NCBI GenBank assembly: GCA_026122225.1
Contig: JANEZZ010003061.1
Coordinates: forward strand, 2,170,001-2,234,000
Length of the DNA: 64,000 nt
Direction: 5' to 3'
Source of the DNA: Heloderma charlesbogerti
Taxonomy: Eukaryota; Chordata; Lepidosauria; Squamata; Helodermatidae
The notes beneath the pieces were generated by a model. The model was not told where the DNA came from. It did no database searches and worked only from the letters and a program-made list of their open reading frames with translations. The translations under genes and the position numbers were made by a program. Shown here piece after piece: positions 10,341 to 19,174 of this stretch (positions within the stretch are counted from its first letter, which is position 1; each line of letters opens with the position of its first letter).

Positions 10341-10532
10341 TGTCGTTTGACCCTAAGTCTTGCTGCTTTCCCACTTGTCTCCTAGGAGGGCTTTGTGCGA
10401 GAAATATTGTATGTATTATTTTTAAAAGCCTACTGGTTTAAGACCAGAGCTAAGTCTCAAACTCCACAAAGCATGGAAACTAGAAGCTAAGGCTGATGCT
10501 TTAACAGACATGCCCCATGATTAGTGATTCTG

Positions 10533-10900
10533 GGCTTCTTCACACAGAGCTTTTATCCTGCTGTTAAGATTGGTTACTCATGGAAGTTTGCAGGTCCTTT
10601 AGATATGTTGTCAATCTCTAGGGCATCTCCTGCACTAAATGACCTTTATTCCATTTTTTAAATGATTGGAGATAACGAGCTATCAAATTACCACACTTGA
10701 ATTCCCTTGTGAAAAAGGAAAACCCACAGTAAGATGAGCTAGACCACAGTGCCATCTAGCGGCTGTGTAATGAAACATATGGAAGACCCAGATAAGGGGA
10801 AAAATGGGGGTGGGGTGAGGAAGCGCGTGTAAAGGGAGTCTGTCATGATCCTGCATTTAAAACAGGAGCAGTTTTAAATGTGGGATTTTAGGCTGGTGTA
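10533..10900. mobile_element. MITE-like repeat, diverged copy
   Basis: Shares ordered blocks with 29530, 35236 and 58154: GGCTTCTTCACACAGAGC at the left, TACTCATGGAAGTTTGCAGG, and CACAGTGCCATCTAGCGGC in the middle. The better-preserved copies carry inverted ends GGGCTTTTCTACACGAGG. Confidence 0.5.
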
Positions 10901-11516
10901 GAGATGCTCGTTATTGGGTAATGTTACAAATTGTGCTTGCCTACAACTTACCCTCCATGCACCCACACTTTCTTTGTTCTTTCAGGCCCAAATCCAGATG
11001 AGGAGGATTGTTTTATGAAGCATTTCAGCCTCACTGTATTGCTAGTGGAATCCTCCTGTGAGTTGACCCATGCCTGTTCGTTGCTTATGTCAGTAACTGG
11101 CACGATGGGCTAAACAGTGAGAGGGGGCACTCTACTAGCACTCTTCACTGCCCTTATACTGGCTCAATACAGAGGATGTTTTTGTGTGGCACTATAGTAA
11201 GGCTGAATGACAAGAGAGCTCAAGTCTCTTATTCCAGATTTGGAACTGCAACATGATGAACAAGAGAAAAATATCTATCCACTACCATGTTGAGATTTCC
11301 ACCAGCAGGCATGCTGAAATACATCTTGCTCTGGAACCCAAGATGCTTGTTGGAGATAAAATGGGCTGGGTGGTATGGTGTTGCAGCTGAAAAGAAATGG
11401 TAAGTGGAAGGGTTAAGCAAACTCTTCCGGGACACCACTTCTTTTGTGAAGTGCTGTCAGGAGGATGCAGACACGTGGGCTAAGGATTGAGAGCTCAGTT
11501 GTCTAACGTAATATTC
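10901..11516. other. No recognised feature
   Basis: No gene or repeat recognised; short open frames show no domains. Confidence 0.4.
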
Positions 11517-11519
11517 TAA

Positions 11520-11638
11520 GGGTGCAAAACTATGCATGTTTAGACAGAGAAAAGGCCTACAACTCCCAGCATGCCCCAGCCAGCTTTGCTGGGAGTTGTA
11601 GGCCTTTTCTCTGTCTAAACATGCATAGGATTGCACCC
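11520..11638. mobile_element. Harbinger-like fold-back MITE
   Basis: An almost complete 119-bp palindrome, with ends GGGTGCAAAACTATGCATG and its near complement, bounded by TAA on both sides (11517-11519 and 11639-11641). TWA duplications and GGG-type ends fit PIF/Harbinger-like elements. A relative lies at 49923-50030. Confidence 0.7.
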
Positions 11639-11641
11639 TAA

Positions 11642-12434
11642 GTCAATCCCTGTGAGTACTTTATAGAGAGGAAGAGACATTGGCTCCACCATTTGATCTA
11701 CATTGTTCATATCCTGACTTCTGTTTATTGGTGTGGCAGATTCTTGGGAACTGGAATATCTAGCTATCATCTATCAAACAATGTAAGCTGATAAAATGAG
11801 GAAACAAATGACAGTCCATACTTTTCAGCTTTTTCCTATGTTGAGAGTATAATCATGATTTACTATAAATATTTTAAAATATTGCTCATAAATAAAATAC
11901 TCAGAACAGTATAAGGGTGTGCAATATTTTTTCTTCACCTTATTGTTATGACATTCATTTTGGGGGTCATCCTTTTAATCTTTCTTTCTTTCTTTCTTGA
12001 TAAAAGAGCTCAGCTGATTTTGGCAGCCAACCTGGCATCTGAACATGCTCAGTTCAGTTTTTCATTTATTCCAAAACAAACGCATACCTTAGGACTATGT
12101 GTGAAACACTGAGAAGTGAACATATTTGAAGTTCAGAACATATGTTGTTATCCCATCCCTTCAGGTTTTTTTGTGCCTCCCTTCCAAAATGCAGACAATA
12201 AACCATTTTCATTACTGGAATTCTCAAGAGAGCTGAAATGAATATTTGGTATAGAATTCCTTTCTCTCTGGGTCACAAATCTGCAGGTTTGAATTCCAAT
12301 TCAAATTTTCAACACATTTTCAAATCCCCACAGACTACTGCAATGGACACTTTGATCTTTAAAGGGCCATATCATCCCACTTTTGAGAACTCCTGTGTTG
12401 AAAAATCTCTTTGACCATTTGAGGCACAAAGTGA
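11642..12434. other. No recognised feature; short (TTTC)n
   Basis: A+T-rich anonymous sequence with a (TTTC)n run at about 11980-11999. No gene recognised. Confidence 0.45.
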
Positions 12435-12442
12435 ATTACACC

Positions 12443-13147
12443 TAGGGATGTCAGAGAATTCCGCCACGGATCTCGGTGAGACCGAATGCCAGTGCATTTG
12501 GCCCCCCAAACTCCATGGCGGAACTGCCTGCCACCCCCCCACCCCCCGCGGATCCCCCCCAGGACGAGACTTACCTGGGGCGGTTGTTCCGGACGGCGGC
12601 GGCTCCAGTGGCGGCTTCGGCGGCGGCTGGTCTTCCGAACGGCTGCTGCCGCCGCCACCACCATTTGCAATCTGGTTTCCCCCCCCCATTCGTGATAGGC
12701 TACGTAAAGACTTACGTAGCCTATCACGTCTGGCTTAAAAAAAAAAAAAAGTGTACGCAAATGGCGGCTACAGCCGCTGCCATTTGCGTTCCTTATTTTT
12801 GGCCGTCTTAGTCTACGTAAATATTTACGTAGTCTAAGACGGCAAAAATAAGGGGAACGCAAATAGCGTAGCATAGCGTAGCATAGCCGCCACCATTTGC
12901 GTACACTTTTTTTTTTTTAAGCCAGACGTGATAGGCTACGTAAGCCTTTACGTGGCCTATCACAGCTGACTACAGGGACGCAAATGGCGGCAGCTACGGC
13001 CACCACCATTTGCGTCCCTGCTAGCCAGTGGCCAGATGTCTGGCTGCTGGCGCAGCCGGCCGGCCAGGATTCCGGGGAGAGGGATGGAGCGCATCCCCCC
13101 CAGCGGAACCCGGCAGAGCCAGGTAAGGGGGGTTTCGTACATCCCTA
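12443..13147 (+). mobile_element. Palindrome-chain hAT-like element, copy 2
   Basis: The 705-bp copy begins with the same 45 or so bases as copy 1 (TAGGGATGTCAGAGAATTCC...) and ends TTTCGTACATCCCTA. The 8-bp flanks ATTACACC (12435-12442 and 13148-13155) are identical. It carries the same alternating palindromes (GATAGGCTACGTAA type and CGCAAATGGC type) but fewer units, plus a G+C-rich stretch near 12530-12650 with many GGC/GCC triplets. Unit number differs from copy 1, so the array changes length between copies. No protein is encoded. Confidence 0.85.
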
Positions 13148-13459
13148 ATTACACCCTGCTCCACCCTTATATAAGACAACAGCAGGTAAGTACTTTAAAG
13201 CGGCTAAGCTAATGGTTGCTACTTTAGCTGCTTTCAAATGCTTTCAGTGATAGGACCATTTGTTTGTGGTGTCTGTGCTTTAAATAAAAGAAAGGAGGAG
13301 GTGAGCGAGTTCAATTGTATAGCTCTTGAGAAGCTTTTACTGGTATAGCTTTTGGGAGCTTTTTCTTTATAGCAAAGGCCTGGTTTTTCTTTGGGCTGGA
13401 CAAAACACCTTTTAACGCAGTAATGTGTTGGGAAAATGCGACATATGGATACCATTTTT

Positions 13460-13678
13460 GTTGTTCTGGTTGTCTTTTAATGTTTTAATATCGTTACAAT
13501 TTTAATATTGATGATTTAATTATATTTTTAACTTTTATACAGTTGTATTTATATTTCTATTTATAGGTTTTAATTGTTGCAGTTTTAACGTTGTAAGGCC
13601 GCCTTGAGTCCCAGTATTGGGGAAAAGGCGGGATATAAATATAATAATAACAATAACAACAACAACAACAACAACGCA
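13460..13678 (+). mobile_element. L2-type LINE 3' end with (AAC)n tail
   Basis: A T-rich leader, then TTTTAACGTTGTAAGGCCGCC, TTGAGTCCCAGTATTGGGGA and AAGGCGGGATATAAAT, ending in ATAATAAC and (AAC)n. The copy at 15146-15275 matches closely. Confidence 0.65.
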
Positions 13679-13750
13679 GTAGAGCACAGAGAACTAAAGC
13701 CGGGGAAGAGGACAAATTTTACTCCCGTCCCCTGTGTGACCCATTTAGAG

Positions 13751-14155
13751 CAGAGTTCGGCAACTTCAGAGGGTCCAGGGGCCAATTTCTGACCCCCAGA
13801 ACCCACCACACACCCCTGCCTTCAAAATTGCTGCCATCAAATTGCCACCAAAATTCAGTGGCAATTCAATAGTGGCAAAAGGGCACATTTTCACTTTAAA
13901 ACTAGGCATGTGGGGAGCTTGCCCTTTTGTTTTAATGCAAAACTGCATTCCCAGAAGCCCTGGAGAGTGTGATTTTGCATTAAAACAAGGTGCACTCTTC
14001 CTGTGCACCTAGTGCAAATATGACTTTTTTGCTGCTGCTATAATGCTACCGGAATTCAGTGACAATTCAGCTGTGGTAACTTGCAGGGCAGCAGGGGCCA
14101 CAAGAAATGACGGGAAGGTTGCATGCAGCCTGCAGGCAGCATGCTACCTCCCCTG
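13751..14155. mobile_element. hAT MITE with perfect 8-bp duplication
   Basis: The 405-bp element begins CAGAGTTCGGCAAC and ends CATGCTACCTCCCCTG. Identical octamers ATTTAGAG flank it (13743-13750 and 14156-14163). Internal pieces such as ATTCAGTGGCAATTCA and ATTCAGTGACAATTCA recur. No transposase. Confidence 0.85.
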
Positions 14156-14510
14156 ATTTAGAGTTAGAAGTGAATGCCTCCCTATTCCTGTTTTATACCC
14201 AAACCAGCAAGGCTGTGTTTGATCAACACCTGCGTATCTGGTTTGGCCCAAAGACCCGTGCAATCTGCTAAGGTTGTATTATGGTTGTATCATTCATGTG
14301 TAACCCCTGCCACAAAAAAATTGTATCATGGAAAAGCAGCTCCCCTGTGGCTGCATGTGAAAAGCCTATAATACTGTTTGGGGGTTCGAACCAGAGAAAG
14401 TTAACAGAGCCAGAAGTTCCTTAATAGTCAGTGGCAAAACACATGCAGGCCATGCCTGTTGGAGAAATTACAGGTAAATGGTTGGGGAAGGATAGGAGGC
14501 TACAAGATAG

Positions 14511-14593
14511 GTGGAGAAGTTGACTTATTCTGATTCTCCCACAGCCTCCAGCTGTTGGAGGAGGGCAAGTTCTCTCCGCCCCCCCCCCCGCGC

Positions 14594-14631
<38 letters not shown>

Positions 14632-15107
14632 GGGAACAAAGAGAAGCTGCAGTTGTCATGGCCCCAGCCTCAGTGTCAGACTTGGAGGAGGAGGAATTGG
14701 CTGAGCCTGAAACCGCCATGTCTGTGCCAGAAAATCTAGGCCAGGCTCAGGACACCGAGTCAAGGCCCATTGACCCAGAGCCAGGACTCTCACAAGCCCT
14801 GTCCCCAGAGCCTGAAAAACCAACTGCCTCCTGCACTACCTCACCGATCCATCAGCACAGGGAAGGGAGAAGCTTTCATGTTCTGGTCAGAGGTTGGCCT
14901 TTTAAGAGTCTGCAGTCCTCCAGCAAAAGGGGTAGAGCACGGGACAGATGGACTGGAGGCAGAGGCTTAAAAGGAAGTTGTTTGCTTGGAGCGGTCCACT
15001 GGTCTTCTTTGCTCCATCCTGCCTTGTCAGGGGTTTGTCAGGGACACGACAGGGCAGCGGTTTTGGAGAGAAACAGATGGACTGAGAAAGCGGCAGGGAG
15101 TGAATGA
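14511..15107 (+). other. Open frame of 198 codons, unrecognised
   Basis: The frame runs through a (TG)n microsatellite (read as CVCVCV) and then an acidic, Pro/Glu-rich stretch (EEEELAEPETA; PEPGLSQALSPEPEKP). No domain is recognisable and there is no evidence of splicing or a promoter. It ends just before a LINE 3' end. It may be a remnant of a retroelement or chance. I would not annotate a host gene from it. Confidence 0.25.
14597..14627 (+). repeat. (TG)n microsatellite
   Basis: Uninterrupted TG dinucleotides of about 31 bp, preceded by a C run. Confidence 0.95.
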
Positions 15108-15145
15108 AGAACTAGAAGCAGAAGAAGAAGAAGAAATTTATATTT

Positions 15146-15275
15146 CTCCTTATAGGTTGTAATTGTAGCAGTTTTAACGTTGTAAGGCCGCCTTGAGTTC
15201 CAGTATTGGGGAAAAGGCGGGAGATATATATATATATAGATATATATATATATATATAATAAAATAAATAAATAA
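15146..15275 (+). mobile_element. L2-type LINE 3' end with (TA)n and (AAAT)n
   Basis: Same 3' end as 13460-13678 (TTTTAACGTTGTAAGGCCGCC ... GGGGAAAAGGCGGGA). The tail has expanded into a (TA)n microsatellite at about 15222-15259, then AATAAATAAATAAG. Confidence 0.65.
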
Positions 15276-15631
15276 GAAAGACACTGAGGGAGAGGAGGAC
15301 AGGGTGATGCCTCCCTGCTTGTCTTACTGCCTCTTTGGGGATCTGATTTAGGGCAGAGGATTTGCAGTCTGCAAGAGTGTTAAGCTCCACCTTTGCTCAA
15401 TTTCTGCATTTGTAAATCAACTCAAGTATTCCAGAAGTGCCATCAATCTCCAGTGAACTGCTCCTCCAAAGAAAATCAAACATGGGTAGGTACTGCCTCC
15501 TTGGAACTTCTCACTTCTTGGGGAAGCGGGGAACATGTAACAGTACCAAAATTACAAAAAAGTCTAATTAAGGCAGGATTTTCAAACGGCTTTAAGAACT
15601 CGGCAATATCCAAAATTTAGTGGCACATATT

Positions 15632-15725
15632 TTAGGTTGCAATCCTATGTGAATTTTCCTAGGAGTAAGTCCTGCTAAACATGGTGGGACTTGAGTAAAC
15701 ATGCAGAGGATTACATTGCACTTCA
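15632..15725. mobile_element. Short MITE with CAATCC ends
   Basis: Begins GGTTGCAATCCTATG and ends GAGGATTACATTGCACT, with internal AGTAAGTCC. Similar short elements lie near 16509, 30520, 32152, 50465 and 60108. The ends resemble the Harbinger-like GGGTGCAATCC family in this window. Confidence 0.5.
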
Positions 15726-15959
15726 CTGCATGTATATATTGTCCTTTTCTCTGCAGTATCGGCTAGAAAGCAACTGACCACAAGGTGGCACATTTCTCCT
15801 TGGAGTGGACTGTTTTGCTTGATTGCTTCACTGCCTGCAAGCAAATCTATGTCCTTCTTTATCTTCTGGTTATTGGTGAATTTATAAAATGAAACTTCCT
15901 GCTCATGGATTACGAGTTTGCTAGCATTTTTCCTTTATTCAGGGGGGGGGTGGTGGTGT

Positions 15960-16385
15960 CATATTTATTTATTTATTTAATTTCTATACCGCCCAATAGC
16001 CGAAGCTCTCTGGATGGTTCACAAAAATTAAAACCCAACACACAATAAAACAATTTAAAATATATAGAATATTAAAACCACAGTATAACAATACAACCAC
16101 AATAAAATCTAGCAGCAGTGCAGGAGTTTAAAATACAGATTTAAAACAGCAAAGATAAAAATTTAGAAAGCTAAAATGCCTGGGAAAATAAAAAGGTCTT
16201 CACCTGGCGCCAAAAGGAATACAATGTAGGCGCCAGGCAAACCTCACTAGGGAGCTCATTCCACAGCCGGGGTGCCACAGCAGAAAAAGCCCTCCTCCTA
16301 GTAACCACACGCCTCACTTCCTTTGGCAGGGGCTCATGGAGAAGGGCCGCTGATGATGATCTTAAGGTCCGGGCAGGCACATATG
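15960..16385 (-). pseudogene. L2-type LINE, C-terminal end and 3' UTR
   Basis: Minus strand. The frame at 16171-16380 encodes the last part of an L2-like ORF2 (motifs RRAFSAVAPRLWNELP and a final FLFSQAF), matching the C-terminus of the open frame ending at 34135 (RAFSVVAPTLWNSLP, WLFRQAF). It is followed by the UTR ending in TTTATTTATTTATT at 15960, the reversed (AAAT)n tail. The endonuclease and reverse transcriptase are missing, so it is a 5'-truncated dead copy. Confidence 0.8.
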
Positions 16386-16721
16386 GGACCTTACAGTATC
16401 AGTTCTGAATCTCATTATTAAACAAGGAATTAGTTCTACAACATTTTAAGGGGGTAGCCCTACGTTGATTAGTCCATACTGTGCAAGTAGTGATGGTTGA
16501 AAAACATTACACTGAAATCCCACGCATATTTACCTAGATGTAAGTCCTTGAAACCAATGGGGCTTTTGTCTGAGCAAAATTTGCTAGGACCAGGCACACC
16601 TTTGCTCTTGGAAGTCAGGGCAGTATAAATGTGGGCTTCCCAACATTATTCTCACATCCCTGTAAGATCAGTTTGTTGCAGAGAGAGAGAGACTTGGACA
16701 AGATCATCCAATCAGCTTTGT

Positions 16722-16803
16722 AGTGAGATGTGTGTTATTGTTGTATGCTGCCTTGGGAGGGCTCTTGCCTTGAAAGGCGGCCAAGAAATATTTTAAATAA
16801 AAC
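16722..16803 (+). mobile_element. L2-type LINE 3' end
   Basis: TGTTGTATGCTGCCTTGGGAG ... TTGAAAGGCGGCCAAGAAATA followed by TTTTAAATAAAA. The same type of end occurs at about 21170-21235. Confidence 0.55.
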
Positions 16804-16805
16804 AA

Positions 16806-17244
16806 GAGAGCAATCCTGTGGGGATTGACGGTCGCCTGTGAACCCAGGGGCGACCGCCTGTCCACTGCAGGGCAGGAGGAGTGGTGAGGAGCACATCTCC
16901 TCCGTGCTCCCGCCGCCTTGCTTTCGCGGTGAGACAGCCAGTTTCGGCTGTCTAGCCGTGGGACCTCGGAGCGCGGGGTGGGGAGGCCAGACGACACATA
17001 GCAAGTGTTGTACCAGCACTTCCACCTTCCCTGCCCCGCCCCCAGGAACACCCCATTTTCCCCACTCCATACACTGCTCTTCCAAGCATGGGGCTGATCT
17101 GCACTGCCTACGAGGCGGCGTGGGAGGGGTACAGGTCGGTTCTCCAAGAACCGACCTCGGAGCATGGGTTCCTTGGTATGGTCCCGGGAACTGACCAATC
17201 TTATGGCTGTCTAGCTGCTGACTAGTGGCCATAGGATTGCGCCC
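16806..17244. mobile_element. Harbinger-like MITE, about 440 bp
   Basis: Ends GAGAGCAATCCTGTGG and, reversed, GGGCGCAATCCTATGG. The right flank is TAA; the left flank is CAA, a probably mutated TAA. The interior has short hairpins (e.g. ACAGCCAGTTTCGGCTGT) and is G+C-rich. Length and termini match the copies at 38533-38982 and 32341-34529 (after removal of its nested LINE). Open frames through it are not genes. Confidence 0.65.
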
Positions 17245-17260
17245 TAAATAAAAAATCTAA

Positions 17261-17710
17261 TAGGGATGAGTAAGAATTTCATTTGTTTGGTTTTGATAAG
17301 AATCTGCCAAAATTTGCAAAGTTCTCCATATTTGGGACAAAAAGAACTTGATATTTTAAAAAGTTAAATGTGGGAGAAACTGAAAGTTACAGATCCACCC
17401 AGGCCCAGGGCTTTGAGTGCATTGCTCCTAAAAGTCTGGGTTTGAATCCCTATGTATTCAACCATGTTAGTCCTTTACTAGAGTTGCCACGTGGTTTTCT
17501 GTTAAGGATGCTTCTCATATTTAACAGCTATAGGACAGGCAGGAACATCATGGTCCTCTCCATGTTGGGAATAGCTGTATCTATTGAATTGGACTGGCAC
17601 AGATGGGTGAAAATTTCATTTGAGTTCATTTTGATAAGAACTTACCAGAAATCACAAAGATCATATTTGGGAGAGAGAGAAATTCCTAGCCCTATTCAAC
17701 AGCCCCTGCA
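17261..17710. repeat. Two diverged direct repeats of about 80 bp
   Basis: About 17265-17345 and 17600-17680 share AATTTCATTTG, TTTTGATAAGAA and ATATTTGGGA in the same order and orientation, about 335 bp apart. The left end TAGGGATGAG resembles the hAT-like TAGGGATG terminus, but no matching right end was found. Confidence 0.4.
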
Positions 17711-17749
17711 ACAATGCAGACTATTTGCTCCTAACTGCACACATGCACA

Positions 17750-18540
17750 CACCTGAATCCACAGCTTTCTTCACTCTCTACAAAATGTAAAAGCCATCAG
17801 CACAGATGAGTTTCCAGATGTGGCTGAGAATTGTCTGATCATTAGTATAAATATTAAATCGCATTGATATACATAATTTAGAAAAATGTTAAAATATTAA
17901 AGAATGCTCGCTACTCAGACAAAATGTTTCAGAGTCAGCGAGAGAATGATAGAGTTTCTTAGTGAATGTTTCATTAATTGATCTTTAAACCAGGTGAAGG
18001 TCAATGGTTCTGAGACTACAGATCATTTTTTTTTTACAAAAATAGATCATGTTTCATTTTGAGTGTAAAAGGTAAAGCAGATCAATGAAGGTTTTCCGCA
18101 GGATGGCTTTTGGGAAAATTTCCAGAGGTGCATAAATACGTTGTTGTTTGTCAAAATATGTCAGCCTTGTATCTTGCTTAAACCTGATCTTAGATTATAA
18201 AATAAGATGAACTAGTTGAAGGACCATCAGCTCTCTACAAGAAACACTCCCTATCCTAATGAAGAAGTCAGTTGACACTGACTGTAAAATTGGAAAGTAT
18301 ATTTTACAGGCACAGTTGATGAGATCAGTCAATTTAGATGAACATGGGACTGACTGTGCATTTCCTACTATCTCCCCTGCATCCTCTGCTTGAAAGCGTA
18401 AGTATTCATATGCATACTTTCATGTACAGTGAGTGGAAAAAAAGCAGGTGTATATGCGTCTAATGACCAGCTTAGTTTTTCTTGGTTTTCTTATCGAATG
18501 TAGACATGTCTACTCTGCTGTGGGTTTCAAACTGGGGCAG
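17750..18540. other. No recognised feature
   Basis: A+T-rich sequence without recognisable gene or repeat. Confidence 0.45.
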
Positions 18541-18850
18541 GGGGTAATTAGGGAAACATAATGTGGCCAATCCTGCCTCAGGTGTCCAACACCAGGTACA
18601 GACACTCAAACCTGGCTGAAGGTTGGGTGGGATATCTGATCAGGGGCATAGAGTCCCTATAGACCAAGTCTACCCCCCCTCCCTGCCCCTCTAGTCGAGC
18701 TTGGTGCTGCACAAGAAACCACAAGAAACCCTGGTGGACACATTTGGGAGAGATTGACTCTCTGTTCATCCAACGAGGTTTTGGTAACACAGGCCAGGTT
18801 GGCGTGTTCCTCAGCTATAAGTTCAGAAATGATATTACCTTTTCAAGCAG
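18540..18850 (-). pseudogene. L2-type LINE endonuclease fragment
   Basis: Minus-strand frame (18578-18790, continuing upstream with a break) shows the N-terminal half of an L2-like apurinic endonuclease: a degraded ITETWL-like motif (LACVTKTSLDEQ), VNLSQMCPPGF, then GQGGGVDLVYRDSMPL (normally GRGGGVALVYR). The endonuclease nicks target DNA for target-primed reverse transcription. Only about 100 residues remain. It faces away from the plus-strand L2 at 19175, so it is a separate copy. Confidence 0.7.
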
Positions 18851-18984
18851 CTGACCTGGCATTCAGCAGCAGCACCTTCAGGCTAGAGGGGACTGCAGGC
18901 AAGCCAGCAGAATTCCTGAGGTTGGAAGGCAGACCAGAAGGTGATAAAGCATGCAGGTGTCTCAGTCACCTTCTGTTCACACAG

Positions 18985-19166
18985 TGGCCACTGAGCTGCC
19001 TGTGGGAAACCCACAGGCAGGACATGAGTGCAATAACACCCTCCCATGCATGTTCCCCAGCAACTGCTGTACATAGGCATACTGTCTCTGATACTGGAAG
19101 TAGCATACACCCATCAGGTCTAATAGCCATCGATAGCCTTCTCTGCCAGGAATTTGTCTTTTAAAA
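18985..19166 (+). repeat. Interspersed repeat, 'CAGTGGCCA' family
   Basis: Contains CACAGTGGCCACTGAGCTGCC, CCACAGGCAGGACATGAGTGC, TGTTCCCCAGCAACTG and ATAGCCATCGATAGCC, in the same order as 31445-32090. Reverse copies lie at 23685-23910 and 28476-28650. It is non-coding and often accompanies LINE or SINE tails here. Confidence 0.6.
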
Positions 19167-19174
19167 GCGTCATC

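Larger units (their letters stand above)
9010..10355. mobile_element. Fold-back MITE carrying three nested insertions
   Basis: The outer ends TTAGGGTCAAACTACA (about 9008) and, reversed, TTAGGGTCAAACGACA (ending about 10357) are inverted repeats. Inner blocks also pair: GTTAATTGCGTAG near 9049 with the complement of CTATGCAATTAAC near 10198, and the flank of CCACCATACACT near 9929 with the complement of AGTGCATGGTGG near 10120. Arms are interrupted by a LINE 3' UTR (9066-9893, itself split by a solo LTR) and a second LINE 3' end (10206-10340). GGG ends next to TTA/TAA suggest a Harbinger-like element, but the flanks are palindromic, not a direct duplication. Confidence 0.6.

Noticed and set aside
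13603..13792. Asparagine-rich frame (polyN) as a protein
   Set aside because: It is the (AAC)n tail of a LINE 3' end.
16704..17232. Frames of 164 and 165 codons on the minus strand
   Set aside because: They lie within a G+C-rich MITE and overlap each other in different frames; no domains.
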